From positions 1-23,137 of the forward strand of contig CAMVLN010000005.1 in assembly GCA_947168325.1 (NCBI GenBank): a stretch of DNA of 23,137 bases, written 5' to 3'. The stretch comes from an uncultured Elusimicrobia bacterium. GTDB taxonomy: Bacteria > Elusimicrobiota > Endomicrobiia > Endomicrobiales > Endomicrobiaceae. Within the stretch, counting starts at the first letter, position 1. Each line of letters opens with the position of its first letter. The translations under genes and the position numbers were made by a program. Positions 7,975 through 15,065 of the stretch are shown piece by piece. Below the pieces are notes generated by a model, which worked only from the letters and a program-made list of their open reading frames with translations, had not been told where the DNA came from and did not search any database.

Positions 7975-10367
7975 TTAAAAGTTTTTTGCCATGCTTTTTG
8001 TAAACTTTTTATGTTTTCTTTTATAAAAACTTTTGACTTTTTAGATTCTATTTTTAAAAATTTATCTTTTGAAACTTCTCCTATTTTTGATACAACAATA
8101 CCTTTAAATAACTTTTCAAATTTCTCTGCATTTTCTGGCAAAACTTCTACAACAAATCTAGAATTACTTTCCGAAAACAATATTTCTGCTATTGTCATTT
8201 CTTCATCCGTTTTTATATAATCTGCATCTATGTAAACTCCTTTATCTCCCGAAAAAGCCATTTCCGAAATTGATGTTATAAGCCCGCCTTCAGAACAATC
8301 ATGACAAGATTCCACTATACCCTCACCTATTGCACTAAATATTGCTTTCATTATTTTTTTAGAAACATTTACATCTAAATCAGGAACTAATCCATTTTTA
8401 AAATTTTTAACTTTTGAATAAATAGATGCCCCTAATTCATTTTTTGTCACACCTATAACATAAATAAAATTACCAGCTGTTTTTAAATCCATCGTAATTG
8501 TTTTATTAACATCTTCTATAACAGACATAGCAGAAACTAAAAATGCTGGGGGTATAGAGTATGTTTTTCCATTAATAGTATATTCATTGTATAAACTATC
8601 TTTCCCTGATATAAAAGGTACACCATATCCCAGAGATAAATCATAAGCTGCTTGTGAAGCTCGAACTAAACTACCTAAAATTTCAGGTTTGTTTGGATTT
8701 CCCCAACAGAAATTATCAAGCAATGAAATTTTTTCTGGGTCTGCTCCAACACAAACAGCATTTCTCATAGCCTCTTCTATTGCTGAAGCTGTCATTTTAT
8801 AAGTATCAATTTTTCCATATTCTGGATTTAGTCCATTAGATAAAACTATACCCTTCTTTGTTCCTTTAACTACTGTATATGGCCAAATAACCGCTGCATC
8901 TTGTGGACCACAATTTTCTATAGAACTGCCCTGCAGAGGTTTTATTACTGTTTGTCCTTGAACTTCATGATCATACTGTCTAATTATCCAATCTCTTGAA
9001 CAAACATTTATATCAGATAAAACTTTATTAATATCATTTTGCAATACTTTTGATGATACTTTTAGAGGAGCTTGTTCCTTTGTTATTTGTTCTTTCCAAA
9101 CTGCTTTTCTTGTTGGTTTAGGAACCCCATCATGCAAGAAAGACATTTTAATATCAGCAACAACTTCCCTACCATACTTCAACAAAAGTTTTCCATTATT
9201 TGTAAATTTTCCTATAAAAGTTGCTTCTACATTTTCTTTCTTAAATATGTTAAGAATTTTATTTTTATTTTTTGGTGGAACAGCAAAAACCATTCTTTCT
9301 TGAGCTTCCGAAATCCAAATTTCCCAAGGAGAAAGTCCGTTATATTTTAAAGGAACTTTTTCAAGCTCTACAACAACACCAGTTTTTTCTCCAAGTTCTC
9401 CAACTGCACTTGAAAGTCCACCTGCTCCACAATCAGTTACAGCTCTATACAAATTAAGGTCTCTTGCTTTAAGCATGGTATCCAAAACTTTTTTCTCAAC
9501 TATAGGATTACCTATTTGAACGGCACTTACATCTGATTCTTTATCTAACTCTATTGAAGAAAAAGTAGCTCCATGAATTCCATCTCTACCAGTTTTTCCA
9601 CCTACAACTAAAACTAAATCACCTGGCTTAACTTCTTTGTTACATTTATTTTTAGGAATAATTCCCATAGTTCCACAATATACTAACGGGTTTGCCATAT
9701 ATCCCTTATCAAAAAAAACTCCACCATTAACCGTAGGTATTCCCATTCTGTTTCCATAATCTCTAACTCCAGAAACTACCCCTTTTGCTATTCTTTTTGG
9801 ATGATGCATTCCCTGTGGAACTTCACTTGATTTTGTATCAGGAAGGCCAAAACAAAAAACATCTGTATTTGCCAAAGGTTTAGCCCCAAGACCTACACCT
9901 AAAATATCTCTAATAACCCCACCAATACCTGTTGCTGCTCCCCCGTAAGGTTCAAGGGCTGAAGGATGATTATGAGTTTCCACTTTAAAAGCAACACCAT
10001 TTTTTTTATCAAAATCAATTACCCCTGCATTATCTTTAAACACAGAAATACACCACTTTTTATCTAAATTCACCGTTGCATTAAAAATAGTCTCTTTCAA
10101 AAGATTTTTGTACTTTATAGTTCTTTTTTTGCCATTTTTTTCTTCGATGTACTCAATGTTTCCCGTAAGAGTTTTGTGTTTACAATGCTCGCTCCAAGTT
10201 TGAGCAATGGTTTCAAGTTCTACATCTGTTGGATTTCTTTTAATACTACGAAAATATTTTTGAATTTCTTTCATTTCTACAAGTGAAAGAGAAAGAATGT
10301 TTTTTTTACTTAGCTCTACTAATTCTTTGTCATTTAAACTTAAAATTTCTATTGCTGTTGCTTTCAT
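7968..10367 (-). CDS. purL: Phosphoribosylformylglycinamidine synthase, synthetase subunit
   Basis: The 799-aa protein converts FGAR to FGAM with ATP and ammonia from PurQ. It starts with the linker region containing TDVELETIAQTWSEHCKHKT, then has two AIR-synthetase-like halves: VETHNHPSALEPYGGAATG in the first and FISGKDSLYNEY and SCHDCSEGGL in the second. It is the separate-subunit form, without a fused PurS or glutaminase domain, and somewhat longer than the typical 740 aa. No purS is in the window. It is the first gene of the operon purL-purQ-ORF-purD-purE-tmk-holB-ricT. An AGGA 12 nt before the ATG is rather far for a ribosome-binding site. Confidence 0.95.
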   Translation of the reverse strand: MKATAIEILSLNDKELVELSKKNILSLSLVEMKEIQKYFRSIKRNPTDVELETIAQTWSEHCKHKTLTGNIEYIEEKNGKKRTIKYKNLLKETIFNATVNLDKKWCISVFKDNAGVIDFDKKNGVAFKVETHNHPSALEPYGGAATGIGGVIRDILGVGLGAKPLANTDVFCFGLPDTKSSEVPQGMHHPKRIAKGVVSGVRDYGNRMGIPTVNGGVFFDKGYMANPLVYCGTMGIIPKNKCNKEVKPGDLVLVVGGKTGRDGIHGATFSSIELDKESDVSAVQIGNPIVEKKVLDTMLKARDLNLYRAVTDCGAGGLSSAVGELGEKTGVVVELEKVPLKYNGLSPWEIWISEAQERMVFAVPPKNKNKILNIFKKENVEATFIGKFTNNGKLLLKYGREVVADIKMSFLHDGVPKPTRKAVWKEQITKEQAPLKVSSKVLQNDINKVLSDINVCSRDWIIRQYDHEVQGQTVIKPLQGSSIENCGPQDAAVIWPYTVVKGTKKGIVLSNGLNPEYGKIDTYKMTASAIEEAMRNAVCVGADPEKISLLDNFCWGNPNKPEILGSLVRASQAAYDLSLGYGVPFISGKDSLYNEYTINGKTYSIPPAFLVSAMSVIEDVNKTITMDLKTAGNFIYVIGVTKNELGASIYSKVKNFKNGLVPDLDVNVSKKIMKAIFSAIGEGIVESCHDCSEGGLITSISEMAFSGDKGVYIDADYIKTDEEMTIAEILFSESNSRFVVEVLPENAEKFEKLFKGIVVSKIGEVSKDKFLKIESKKSKVFIKENIKSLQKAWQKTFKW

Positions 10368-10453
10368 TTTGTTAGAGATTCCTAAATCAAAGTTTTGCTA
10401 AAATAAACATACATTTATTTGAATTTTACTACAGCATATAGTCTACATTTTTT

Positions 10454-10482
10454 ATTATATAAATGCAACCTATTGTAGTCGT
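10454..10482 (-). promoter_or_regulatory. Possible purL operon promoter
   Basis: A consensus TATAAT (10459-10454, minus strand) lies 87 nt upstream of purL. No TTGACA-like box is present at 16-18 bp; instead CGACTACAATA stands there. The same 11-mer occurs 22 bp before a TGAAAT upstream of pssA. The -35 assignment is therefore uncertain. Confidence 0.4.
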
Positions 10483-10555
10483 TCATAACATATTGGACTT
10501 TTTAGTAAAATTAGTTTATCAAATTTTGATTAATAAATTCTTTTAGTATTATATA
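10473..10555 (-). repeat. 83-bp intergenic repeat, right (inverted) copy
   Basis: This is the reverse-complement partner of 1-83, about 89% identical and ungapped. The CTACAA end faces purL here as it faces the tRNA promoter at the left copy, so both copies point at a downstream transcription unit. This copy contains ATCAAAATTTGAT, a short palindrome broken in the left copy. The other end runs into the small purine-rich ORF. Confidence 0.85.
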
Positions 10556-10557
10556 TT

Positions 10558-10647
10558 TTACCCCTTTTCCTTGTATTTTATTCCTTTTATCTTTAATTTT
10601 TCTGCTTTCCTTTTTATTGCTATCTTGTATTTATTTGTCTTTTTCAT
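10558..10647 (-). CDS. Possible 29-aa lysine-rich small protein
   Basis: An ATG (10647-10645) preceded by GGAG at a 7-nt distance opens 29 codons ending in TAA, two bases before the repeat. The product would be very basic (12 Lys, 1 Arg of 29 residues) with no membrane segment. I do not recognise it. The coding strand is almost pure A and G, so the reading frame may simply reflect composition. A hairpin overlaps its ribosome-binding site. It is at best a candidate. Confidence 0.25.
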   Translation of the reverse strand: MKKTNKYKIAIKRKAEKLKIKGIKYKEKG

Positions 10648-10649
10648 TT

Positions 10650-10682
10650 CCGTTCTCCGTTCTTTTATTTTATAAAAAACGG
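10650..10682 (-). promoter_or_regulatory. Hairpin next to tandem CCGTTCT repeats
   Basis: CCGTTCT occurs twice in tandem (10650-10656, 10657-10663). The second copy starts an 11-bp stem: CCGTT plus TTTTAT (one bulged C) pairs with ATAAAA plus AACGG (10672-10682) around the loop TTT. Read on the minus strand, the 3' arm overlaps the GGAG of the 29-codon ORF, and the second AACGG, just before its ATG, could pair instead. There is no T-tract, so it is not a terminator. It could equally be an operator in the argC leader. Confidence 0.4.
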
Positions 10683-10783
10683 ACATATCTAGTTTGACTT
10701 TAACAATTATCTATAAAAACAATTTCAAATTTTGTAAAATCAACAAAATGTCTACTTTTAGAGGAAGGAGAGAAAGGATAAAA

Positions 10784-11815
10784 ATGATTAAAGTTGGAAT
10801 TGTTGGTATAACAGGTTATACAGGTGAAGAATTATTAAGAATTTTATCACATCATAAAGATGTTAAAATTACAGTTATTGCAGGTAGAGTAACATCAAAA
10901 ATTAGAAATCTAGAAGATATATATTCTAAATATGCCAATTTAAATTTAAAATGTTATCCATTAAATATAGAACAAATGAAAGAAGAAACAGATGTAGTTT
11001 TTTTAGCTTTACCACATGCTGTATCTTTTGAAATTGTTCCTGATTTAATAAAATCAGGTAAAAGAGTAATAGATTTATCGGCAGATTTTAGGATAAAAAA
11101 TCCTAGTACTTACGAACAATGGTATGGAGTAAAACACACAGGAGAAGAATTTATTAAAGATGCTGTTTATGGGCTTGTAGAATTAAATAGAGATAAGATA
11201 AAATCAGCAAGACTTATTGCAAATCCGGGTTGCTATCCTACAACAATTTTGTTAGGGGCAGCACCTGCAATAAAAAATTGTTTAGTAAAGTCAGATAATA
11301 TTATAATAGATTCAAAAAGCGGTGTTTCTGGTTCAGGTAGAAAAGGAGTAAAAAATTATTATGAAACAGAAGCTCCAACAGCAAGAGCATACAAGGTTGG
11401 TGGTAAACATAGGCATATTCCAGAAATAGAACAAGAACTTTCAAACATGTTTGATAAAAATATAGTAATAACTTTTACCCCACAAATTATTCCTATAGAA
11501 AGAGGAATGTTATCTTGTATATATTTTGATTTAGCAAAAAATATTGAAATTAATGAAATTGTAAAAATTTATAAAGATTTTTATAAGAATGCAAATTTTG
11601 TGAAAGTTTTAAATGAAGGAGTTTACCCTTCAATAAAGAATGTTGTAGATACAAATTATTTAGAAATAGGAATAGCTATAGATAAAAGAACAAATAAATT
11701 AATTATAATTTCTGCACAAGATAATTTAGTAAAAGGTGCATCAGGGCAAGCTGTTCAAAATATGAATATAATGTTTGGCATTGACGAAACTGAAGGTTTA
11801 AAACAATTATATTAA
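10784..11815 (+). CDS. argC: N-acetyl-gamma-glutamyl-phosphate reductase
   Basis: This enzyme carries out the NADPH-dependent reduction step of arginine synthesis. I start it at ATG 10784 (344 aa), because GITGYTG (8-14, the nucleotide-binding loop) then sits at the usual place and AGAAAGGA lies about 6 nt upstream; the 30 codons before it in frame do not resemble ArgC. The active-site cysteine is C150 in ANPGCYPTT, and the region around KVGGKHRHIPEIEQE is typical of the family. No other arginine gene is in the window. The MATE gene follows after 22 bp. Confidence 0.95.
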   Translation: MIKVGIVGITGYTGEELLRILSHHKDVKITVIAGRVTSKIRNLEDIYSKYANLNLKCYPLNIEQMKEETDVVFLALPHAVSFEIVPDLIKSGKRVIDLSADFRIKNPSTYEQWYGVKHTGEEFIKDAVYGLVELNRDKIKSARLIANPGCYPTTILLGAAPAIKNCLVKSDNIIIDSKSGVSGSGRKGVKNYYETEAPTARAYKVGGKHRHIPEIEQELSNMFDKNIVITFTPQIIPIERGMLSCIYFDLAKNIEINEIVKIYKDFYKNANFVKVLNEGVYPSIKNVVDTNYLEIGIAIDKRTNKLIIISAQDNLVKGASGQAVQNMNIMFGIDETEGLKQLY

Positions 11816-11837
11816 TAAAATTTAGATATTTATTATT

Positions 11838-13238
11838 ATGTTAAAACAAAAAAATCCATTTTTATCTACTAGTTTATCTAAATTATTATTTAAGTTTTCT
11901 GCTCCTGCTGTTATAGGAATGATTTCGGGAGCACTATATAATATTATTGCAAGGCTTCTTATTGGAAATAAAGTTGGTCCATTAGGTATTGCAGGTATTA
12001 CTGTAACATTTCCATTATTAATTTTATATATAGCTTTTAGTGCTTTTGTTGGTGTTGGAGGAAATGCTTTATTTTCAATATGTTTAGGGAAAAAAGATTT
12101 TAATAAAGCAGAAAATATTATAAGAAATACATTAGTTTTGTTAATTATAGTTTCTGTAGGTGTTTCTATAGTTTTATATCTATTTTTGGATAAAGCTTTG
12201 ATGTTGGCAGGGGCAAGTTTAGATGTATTACCTTATGCAAAAGACTATATGAAAATAGCTATGGTAGGCTTTTCTATTTGGGGCATAGGTGCTGGTATGA
12301 ACCATTTTATAAGATCAAGTGGGCATCCTAACATAGCATTAATAACTCAAGTTGTGGGAAATGTTATAAATATAATTGTTGGTGTAATATTTGTATATTT
12401 TTTTCATTGGGGAATGAAAGGGGTAGCTTTAGCAGGTGTTTTTGGGCAGATTGTAGGTGCTGTTTGGATAGCATATTTCTTTTTAAGTAAAAAATGTTTA
12501 TATAGAATTAAAGTTAAATATTTTATTCTAAAAAAAGAAATTGTTTTTGCAATTTGTGCGATAGGATTTTCTCAATTTATTTTTGAAATTTCTTCTTGTT
12601 TATTGAATTTTATATTGAACAAAACATTAGTTGCTTATGGTGGAGATATAGCTCTTGCTGCTATAGGTATAGTGATGTCTGTAAATTCAATAATAATTTT
12701 TTCTATTTTAGGAATATCACAAGGAACACAACCTCTAGTTGGATACAATTTTGGTTCTAAACATTTTGCTAATGCAATACAAACTACTAAAATGGCTATA
12801 AGATGGAGTAGTATAATTTTAATAATAGGTTTTTTTATAACAGAAATTTTTGCTGTTCCTGTAATAAAAATGTTTAATTCCACTAATCAAGAGCTTATAA
12901 ATATAGCAGCAAGAGGGTTAAGATTTGTTAATTTCATGTTACCTATAGTATCTTTACATATTTTTGGTAGCACATATTTTCAAGCAATAAATAAACCTAT
13001 TCAAGCAATAATATTAAGTTTATCAAGACAAGTATTACTACTAATACCATTTATTTTAATTTTACCGTTGTTTTTTGGTCTAGATGGAGTATTTTTAGCT
13101 ACTACCTTTGCGGATTTTTTTGCTTGTTTAATATCAGCAATTTTACTTCACTATTATTTTCATAAACATAATCAAACACTATTTGTGTCAAAAACATTTC
13201 ATAATAAAATATCTTTTATACATAAAATAACAAAATAA
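11838..13238 (+). CDS. MATE-family efflux transporter
   Basis: This 466-aa integral membrane protein has about 12 hydrophobic helices in two similar halves, as in MATE drug/cation antiporters. Family-like segments include PAVIGMISGALYNIIARLLIG near the N-terminus, GGNALFSICLGKKDFNKAE (about 74-92) and, in the second half, GISQGTQPLVGYNFGSKHF (about 294-312). The substrate is unknown. It starts 22 bp after argC with no visible Shine-Dalgarno sequence and is probably cotranscribed with it. MurJ or other MOP flippases are less likely, since the QP(L/I)xGYNxG element is MATE-type. Confidence 0.9.
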   Translation: MLKQKNPFLSTSLSKLLFKFSAPAVIGMISGALYNIIARLLIGNKVGPLGIAGITVTFPLLILYIAFSAFVGVGGNALFSICLGKKDFNKAENIIRNTLVLLIIVSVGVSIVLYLFLDKALMLAGASLDVLPYAKDYMKIAMVGFSIWGIGAGMNHFIRSSGHPNIALITQVVGNVINIIVGVIFVYFFHWGMKGVALAGVFGQIVGAVWIAYFFLSKKCLYRIKVKYFILKKEIVFAICAIGFSQFIFEISSCLLNFILNKTLVAYGGDIALAAIGIVMSVNSIIIFSILGISQGTQPLVGYNFGSKHFANAIQTTKMAIRWSSIILIIGFFITEIFAVPVIKMFNSTNQELINIAARGLRFVNFMLPIVSLHIFGSTYFQAINKPIQAIILSLSRQVLLLIPFILILPLFFGLDGVFLATTFADFFACLISAILLHYYFHKHNQTLFVSKTFHNKISFIHKITK

Positions 13239-13257
13239 GTTTTCCATATATAAAAAT

Positions 13258-13286
13258 TTGAATAATATACCTTTATTTGATAGAAT
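13258..13286 (+). promoter_or_regulatory. Promoter of psd
   Basis: TTGAAT (13258-13263) is followed after 17 bp by TAGAAT (13281-13286); the spacer ends in TGA, giving an extended -10. Ten bases, TTGATAGAAT, are identical in the ybaB promoter. Transcription would start about 30 nt before the psd ATG. Confidence 0.75.
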
Positions 13287-13321
13287 GAAGCTCAAAATAA
13301 AATAATCTGAAGGGAGTTTTT

Positions 13322-13936
13322 ATGTCTGTAGTTAAAGAAGGATATCCTTTTATTTTAGGTTTTTTAGCGGTTGGCTTTATTTGTTCTTTTATATTTAATC
13401 CGTTGGCTGTATTTTTTTATATTTTGTCTGCCTTTTGTTTTTTCTTTTTTAGAGATCCAGATTTAACGATAAATGAAGATAAAGATTTTATATTATCTCC
13501 TTGTAATGGAACAGTAATGAATGTTTTAACTAACGAAAATGGACAAACAGAAGTAAGAGTGTTTATGTCAGTTTTTAATGTTCATTTACAGAGATCTCCT
13601 ATTTCAGGAGTAGTAAAATCGGTTGAACATAAAGATGGAAAATTTTTGAAAGCCCATTTGCCTGAAGCATATATTGAAAATGAGCAAAATGTAATAACAA
13701 TAGAAAACGAAAACGGTGTATATATTGTAAAACAAATTGCTGGTATTCTTGCAAGAAGATGTGTTTCTTGGGTGAAACCTGGTGATACGATAAAACAAGG
13801 CGATAAAATTGGTGTTATTAAATTTAGTTCCCAAGTTGATTTGCTTATGCCTGCAGGTTATGATGTTAGGGTAAAGGTTGGAGATAAAGTAACTTCTGGG
13901 CTTTCTATACTTGCATTAATAAAACAAAAAGCATAG
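13322..13936 (+). CDS. psd: Phosphatidylserine decarboxylase-family protein (short type), altered motifs
   Basis: This 204-aa protein belongs to the short Psd type, which forms a pyruvoyl group by self-cleavage and turns phosphatidylserine into phosphatidylethanolamine. Two hydrophobic helices (about 8-42) anchor it in the membrane. VFMSVFNVHLQRSPISG holds the conserved H88. Two key positions differ from the usual: the SPADG motif reads SPCNG, so the triad Asp is N62, and the cleavage motif FGS reads FSS, so the Gly before the pyruvoyl serine S170 is S169. The frame is intact and the start has GAAGGGAG 5 nt upstream. The next gene, pssA, makes its substrate, so decarboxylase function is still likely, but processing is in doubt. 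Confidence 0.85.
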   Translation: MSVVKEGYPFILGFLAVGFICSFIFNPLAVFFYILSAFCFFFFRDPDLTINEDKDFILSPCNGTVMNVLTNENGQTEVRVFMSVFNVHLQRSPISGVVKSVEHKDGKFLKAHLPEAYIENEQNVITIENENGVYIVKQIAGILARRCVSWVKPGDTIKQGDKIGVIKFSSQVDLLMPAGYDVRVKVGDKVTSGLSILALIKQKA

Positions 13937-13980
13937 TTTGTTAAAGTAAAAATTGCAGAATAGTATTTTAAATTCGTCTG

Positions 13981-14002
13981 TTATGAAAATCATAATTTTT
14001 TT
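13981..14002 (+). terminator. A/T-rich terminator after psd
   Basis: TTATGA-AAA-TCATAA is a perfect 6-bp inverted repeat followed by seven T, 45 nt after the psd stop. The stem has only one G-C pair, so it is weak, but its placement before a separate pssA leader fits a terminator. Confidence 0.45.
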
Positions 14003-14049
14003 CGACTACAATAAGCCAAAAATATGAAATATTTTTTAGGGAGATAAAA

Positions 14050-14904
14050 ATGTCGTCGTTGAAGAAGGGGTTATATGTTTTACCGAGTATGTTTACAGCA
14101 GGAAATCTTACATCTGGATTACTTTCGGTAATATGTGCAATAAATGGAAACTTTAATGCATCTGCATGGTTTATTATGCTTGCTATCATATTTGATATGA
14201 CGGATGGTAGAGTTGCAAGACTTACAAAAACGATGAGTAAATTTGGTATGGAATTTGATTCTTTATGTGATTTAACTTCTTTCGGGATTGCTCCATCTAT
14301 TTTGATGTATCAGCTAGTTTTAAATACAAAAGGAAATATTGGAGTAGCTATAGCGATTTTGTTCGTTATTGCAAGTGCTATAAGACTTGCAAAATTTAAT
14401 GTTAAAGCTATGGAGCCTATAGATGAGTCAAAACCTAAAAGTGATATGTTTTCAGGGCTACCTACTCCAGCTTCAGCAGGGTTAATAGCTTCATTTGTGT
14501 TAAGTTATGAGATATTTGATGGAACAGTTTTAAATTTTAAAACTATTCCGTTGTTAATGAAAAAGATTCCTTTTTTCTTTGAAACTATGCCAGTTATAAT
14601 GTTATTTTTAGCTTTTTTGATGGTTTCAACAGTTCCTTACGGAGCTTTTAAACATATTAAATGGACAAGACCAAAATCAATACAAGTGTTCTTCTTGACA
14701 ATAGTTTTTTTAGCTTTAGTTTGTACATATCCACAGAATACAATTTTTATAATATTTTTACTTTATGTTTTATCAGGTTTTGCAGTTTTGCTATTTAGAG
14801 GATATAAAATAAGAAAATCTTTAGCAAAAACGAAAAAAGAAAACAAAAATAAATATTTTTATTATATAATAAAAGTATTATATATAAAATTTTATAATAA
14901 CTAA
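14050..14904 (+). CDS. pssA: CDP-diacylglycerol-serine O-phosphatidyltransferase
   Basis: This 284-aa membrane enzyme transfers the phosphatidyl group from CDP-diacylglycerol to serine. The CDP-alcohol phosphatidyltransferase motif is complete: D49, D52-G53, A56-R57, G66, D70 and D74. Several hydrophobic helices surround it, and the tail is lysine-rich. It has GGGAG 7-8 nt before the ATG. The gene lies 113 bp after psd, with a terminator-like hairpin and a possible own promoter (CGACTACAATA at 14003, TGAAAT 11 bp further) between them. Phosphatidylglycerol phosphate synthase is less likely given the N-terminal LPSMFTAGNL segment and the psd neighbour. Confidence 0.93.
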   Translation: MSSLKKGLYVLPSMFTAGNLTSGLLSVICAINGNFNASAWFIMLAIIFDMTDGRVARLTKTMSKFGMEFDSLCDLTSFGIAPSILMYQLVLNTKGNIGVAIAILFVIASAIRLAKFNVKAMEPIDESKPKSDMFSGLPTPASAGLIASFVLSYEIFDGTVLNFKTIPLLMKKIPFFFETMPVIMLFLAFLMVSTVPYGAFKHIKWTRPKSIQVFFLTIVFLALVCTYPQNTIFIIFLLYVLSGFAVLLFRGYKIRKSLAKTKKENKNKYFYYIIKVLYIKFYNN

Positions 14905-15027
14905 TAATTGTAAAAAAGAAATCTTGTATTTTTTTGAAAATTCGAAAAAACAAAAAAATCTAATAAATGAAAATTTAAAATTTATATTTACATAAAAATA
15001 GATACTTGAAGATATTTTCAAAAAAGT

Positions 15028-15044
15028 AATCTAAAACTTAGATT
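15028..15044 (+). promoter_or_regulatory. Inverted repeat in the leuA leader
   Basis: AATCTAA-AAC-TTAGATT is a perfect 7-bp inverted repeat, followed by three T, ending 21 nt before the leuA ATG and just upstream of the ribosome-binding site TTAGGAGAT. It could be an operator, a weak attenuator or an RNA hairpin. No T-box or leucine-rich leader peptide is visible in the 161-bp gap. Confidence 0.4.
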
Positions 15045-15065
15045 TTTAGTGTTAGGAGATATAGA

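Larger units (their letters stand above)
10368..10783 (+). other. Divergent intergenic region between purL and argC
   Basis: This 416-bp stretch separates purL (leftward) from argC (rightward). From left to right it holds the purL leader with an A/T-only inverted repeat AAATAAA-CATACA-TTTATTT (10401-10420), a likely purL -10 box, the right copy of the 83-bp repeat, a 29-codon purine-rich ORF on the minus strand, tandem CCGTTCT repeats with a hairpin, and the argC leader. A TTGACT at 10694 faces argC but has no good -10 at 16-18 bp. The argC frame is open upstream to 10694, but that part lacks a ribosome-binding site. Confidence 0.7.

Noticed and set aside
10368..10453. Purine riboswitch or PurR box in the purL leader
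   Set aside because: No conserved riboswitch core or CCGAAC-type box is visible; only an A/T inverted repeat is present.
10694..10783. N-terminal extension of ArgC
   Set aside because: The 30 extra codons do not resemble ArgC, have no ribosome-binding site, and precede a start with a proper one and the nucleotide-binding loop in the normal position.
14930..14960. Terminator after pssA in the A- and T-runs
   Set aside because: The T7 and A-runs can pair only with bulges and have no G-C-bearing stem; too weak to call.
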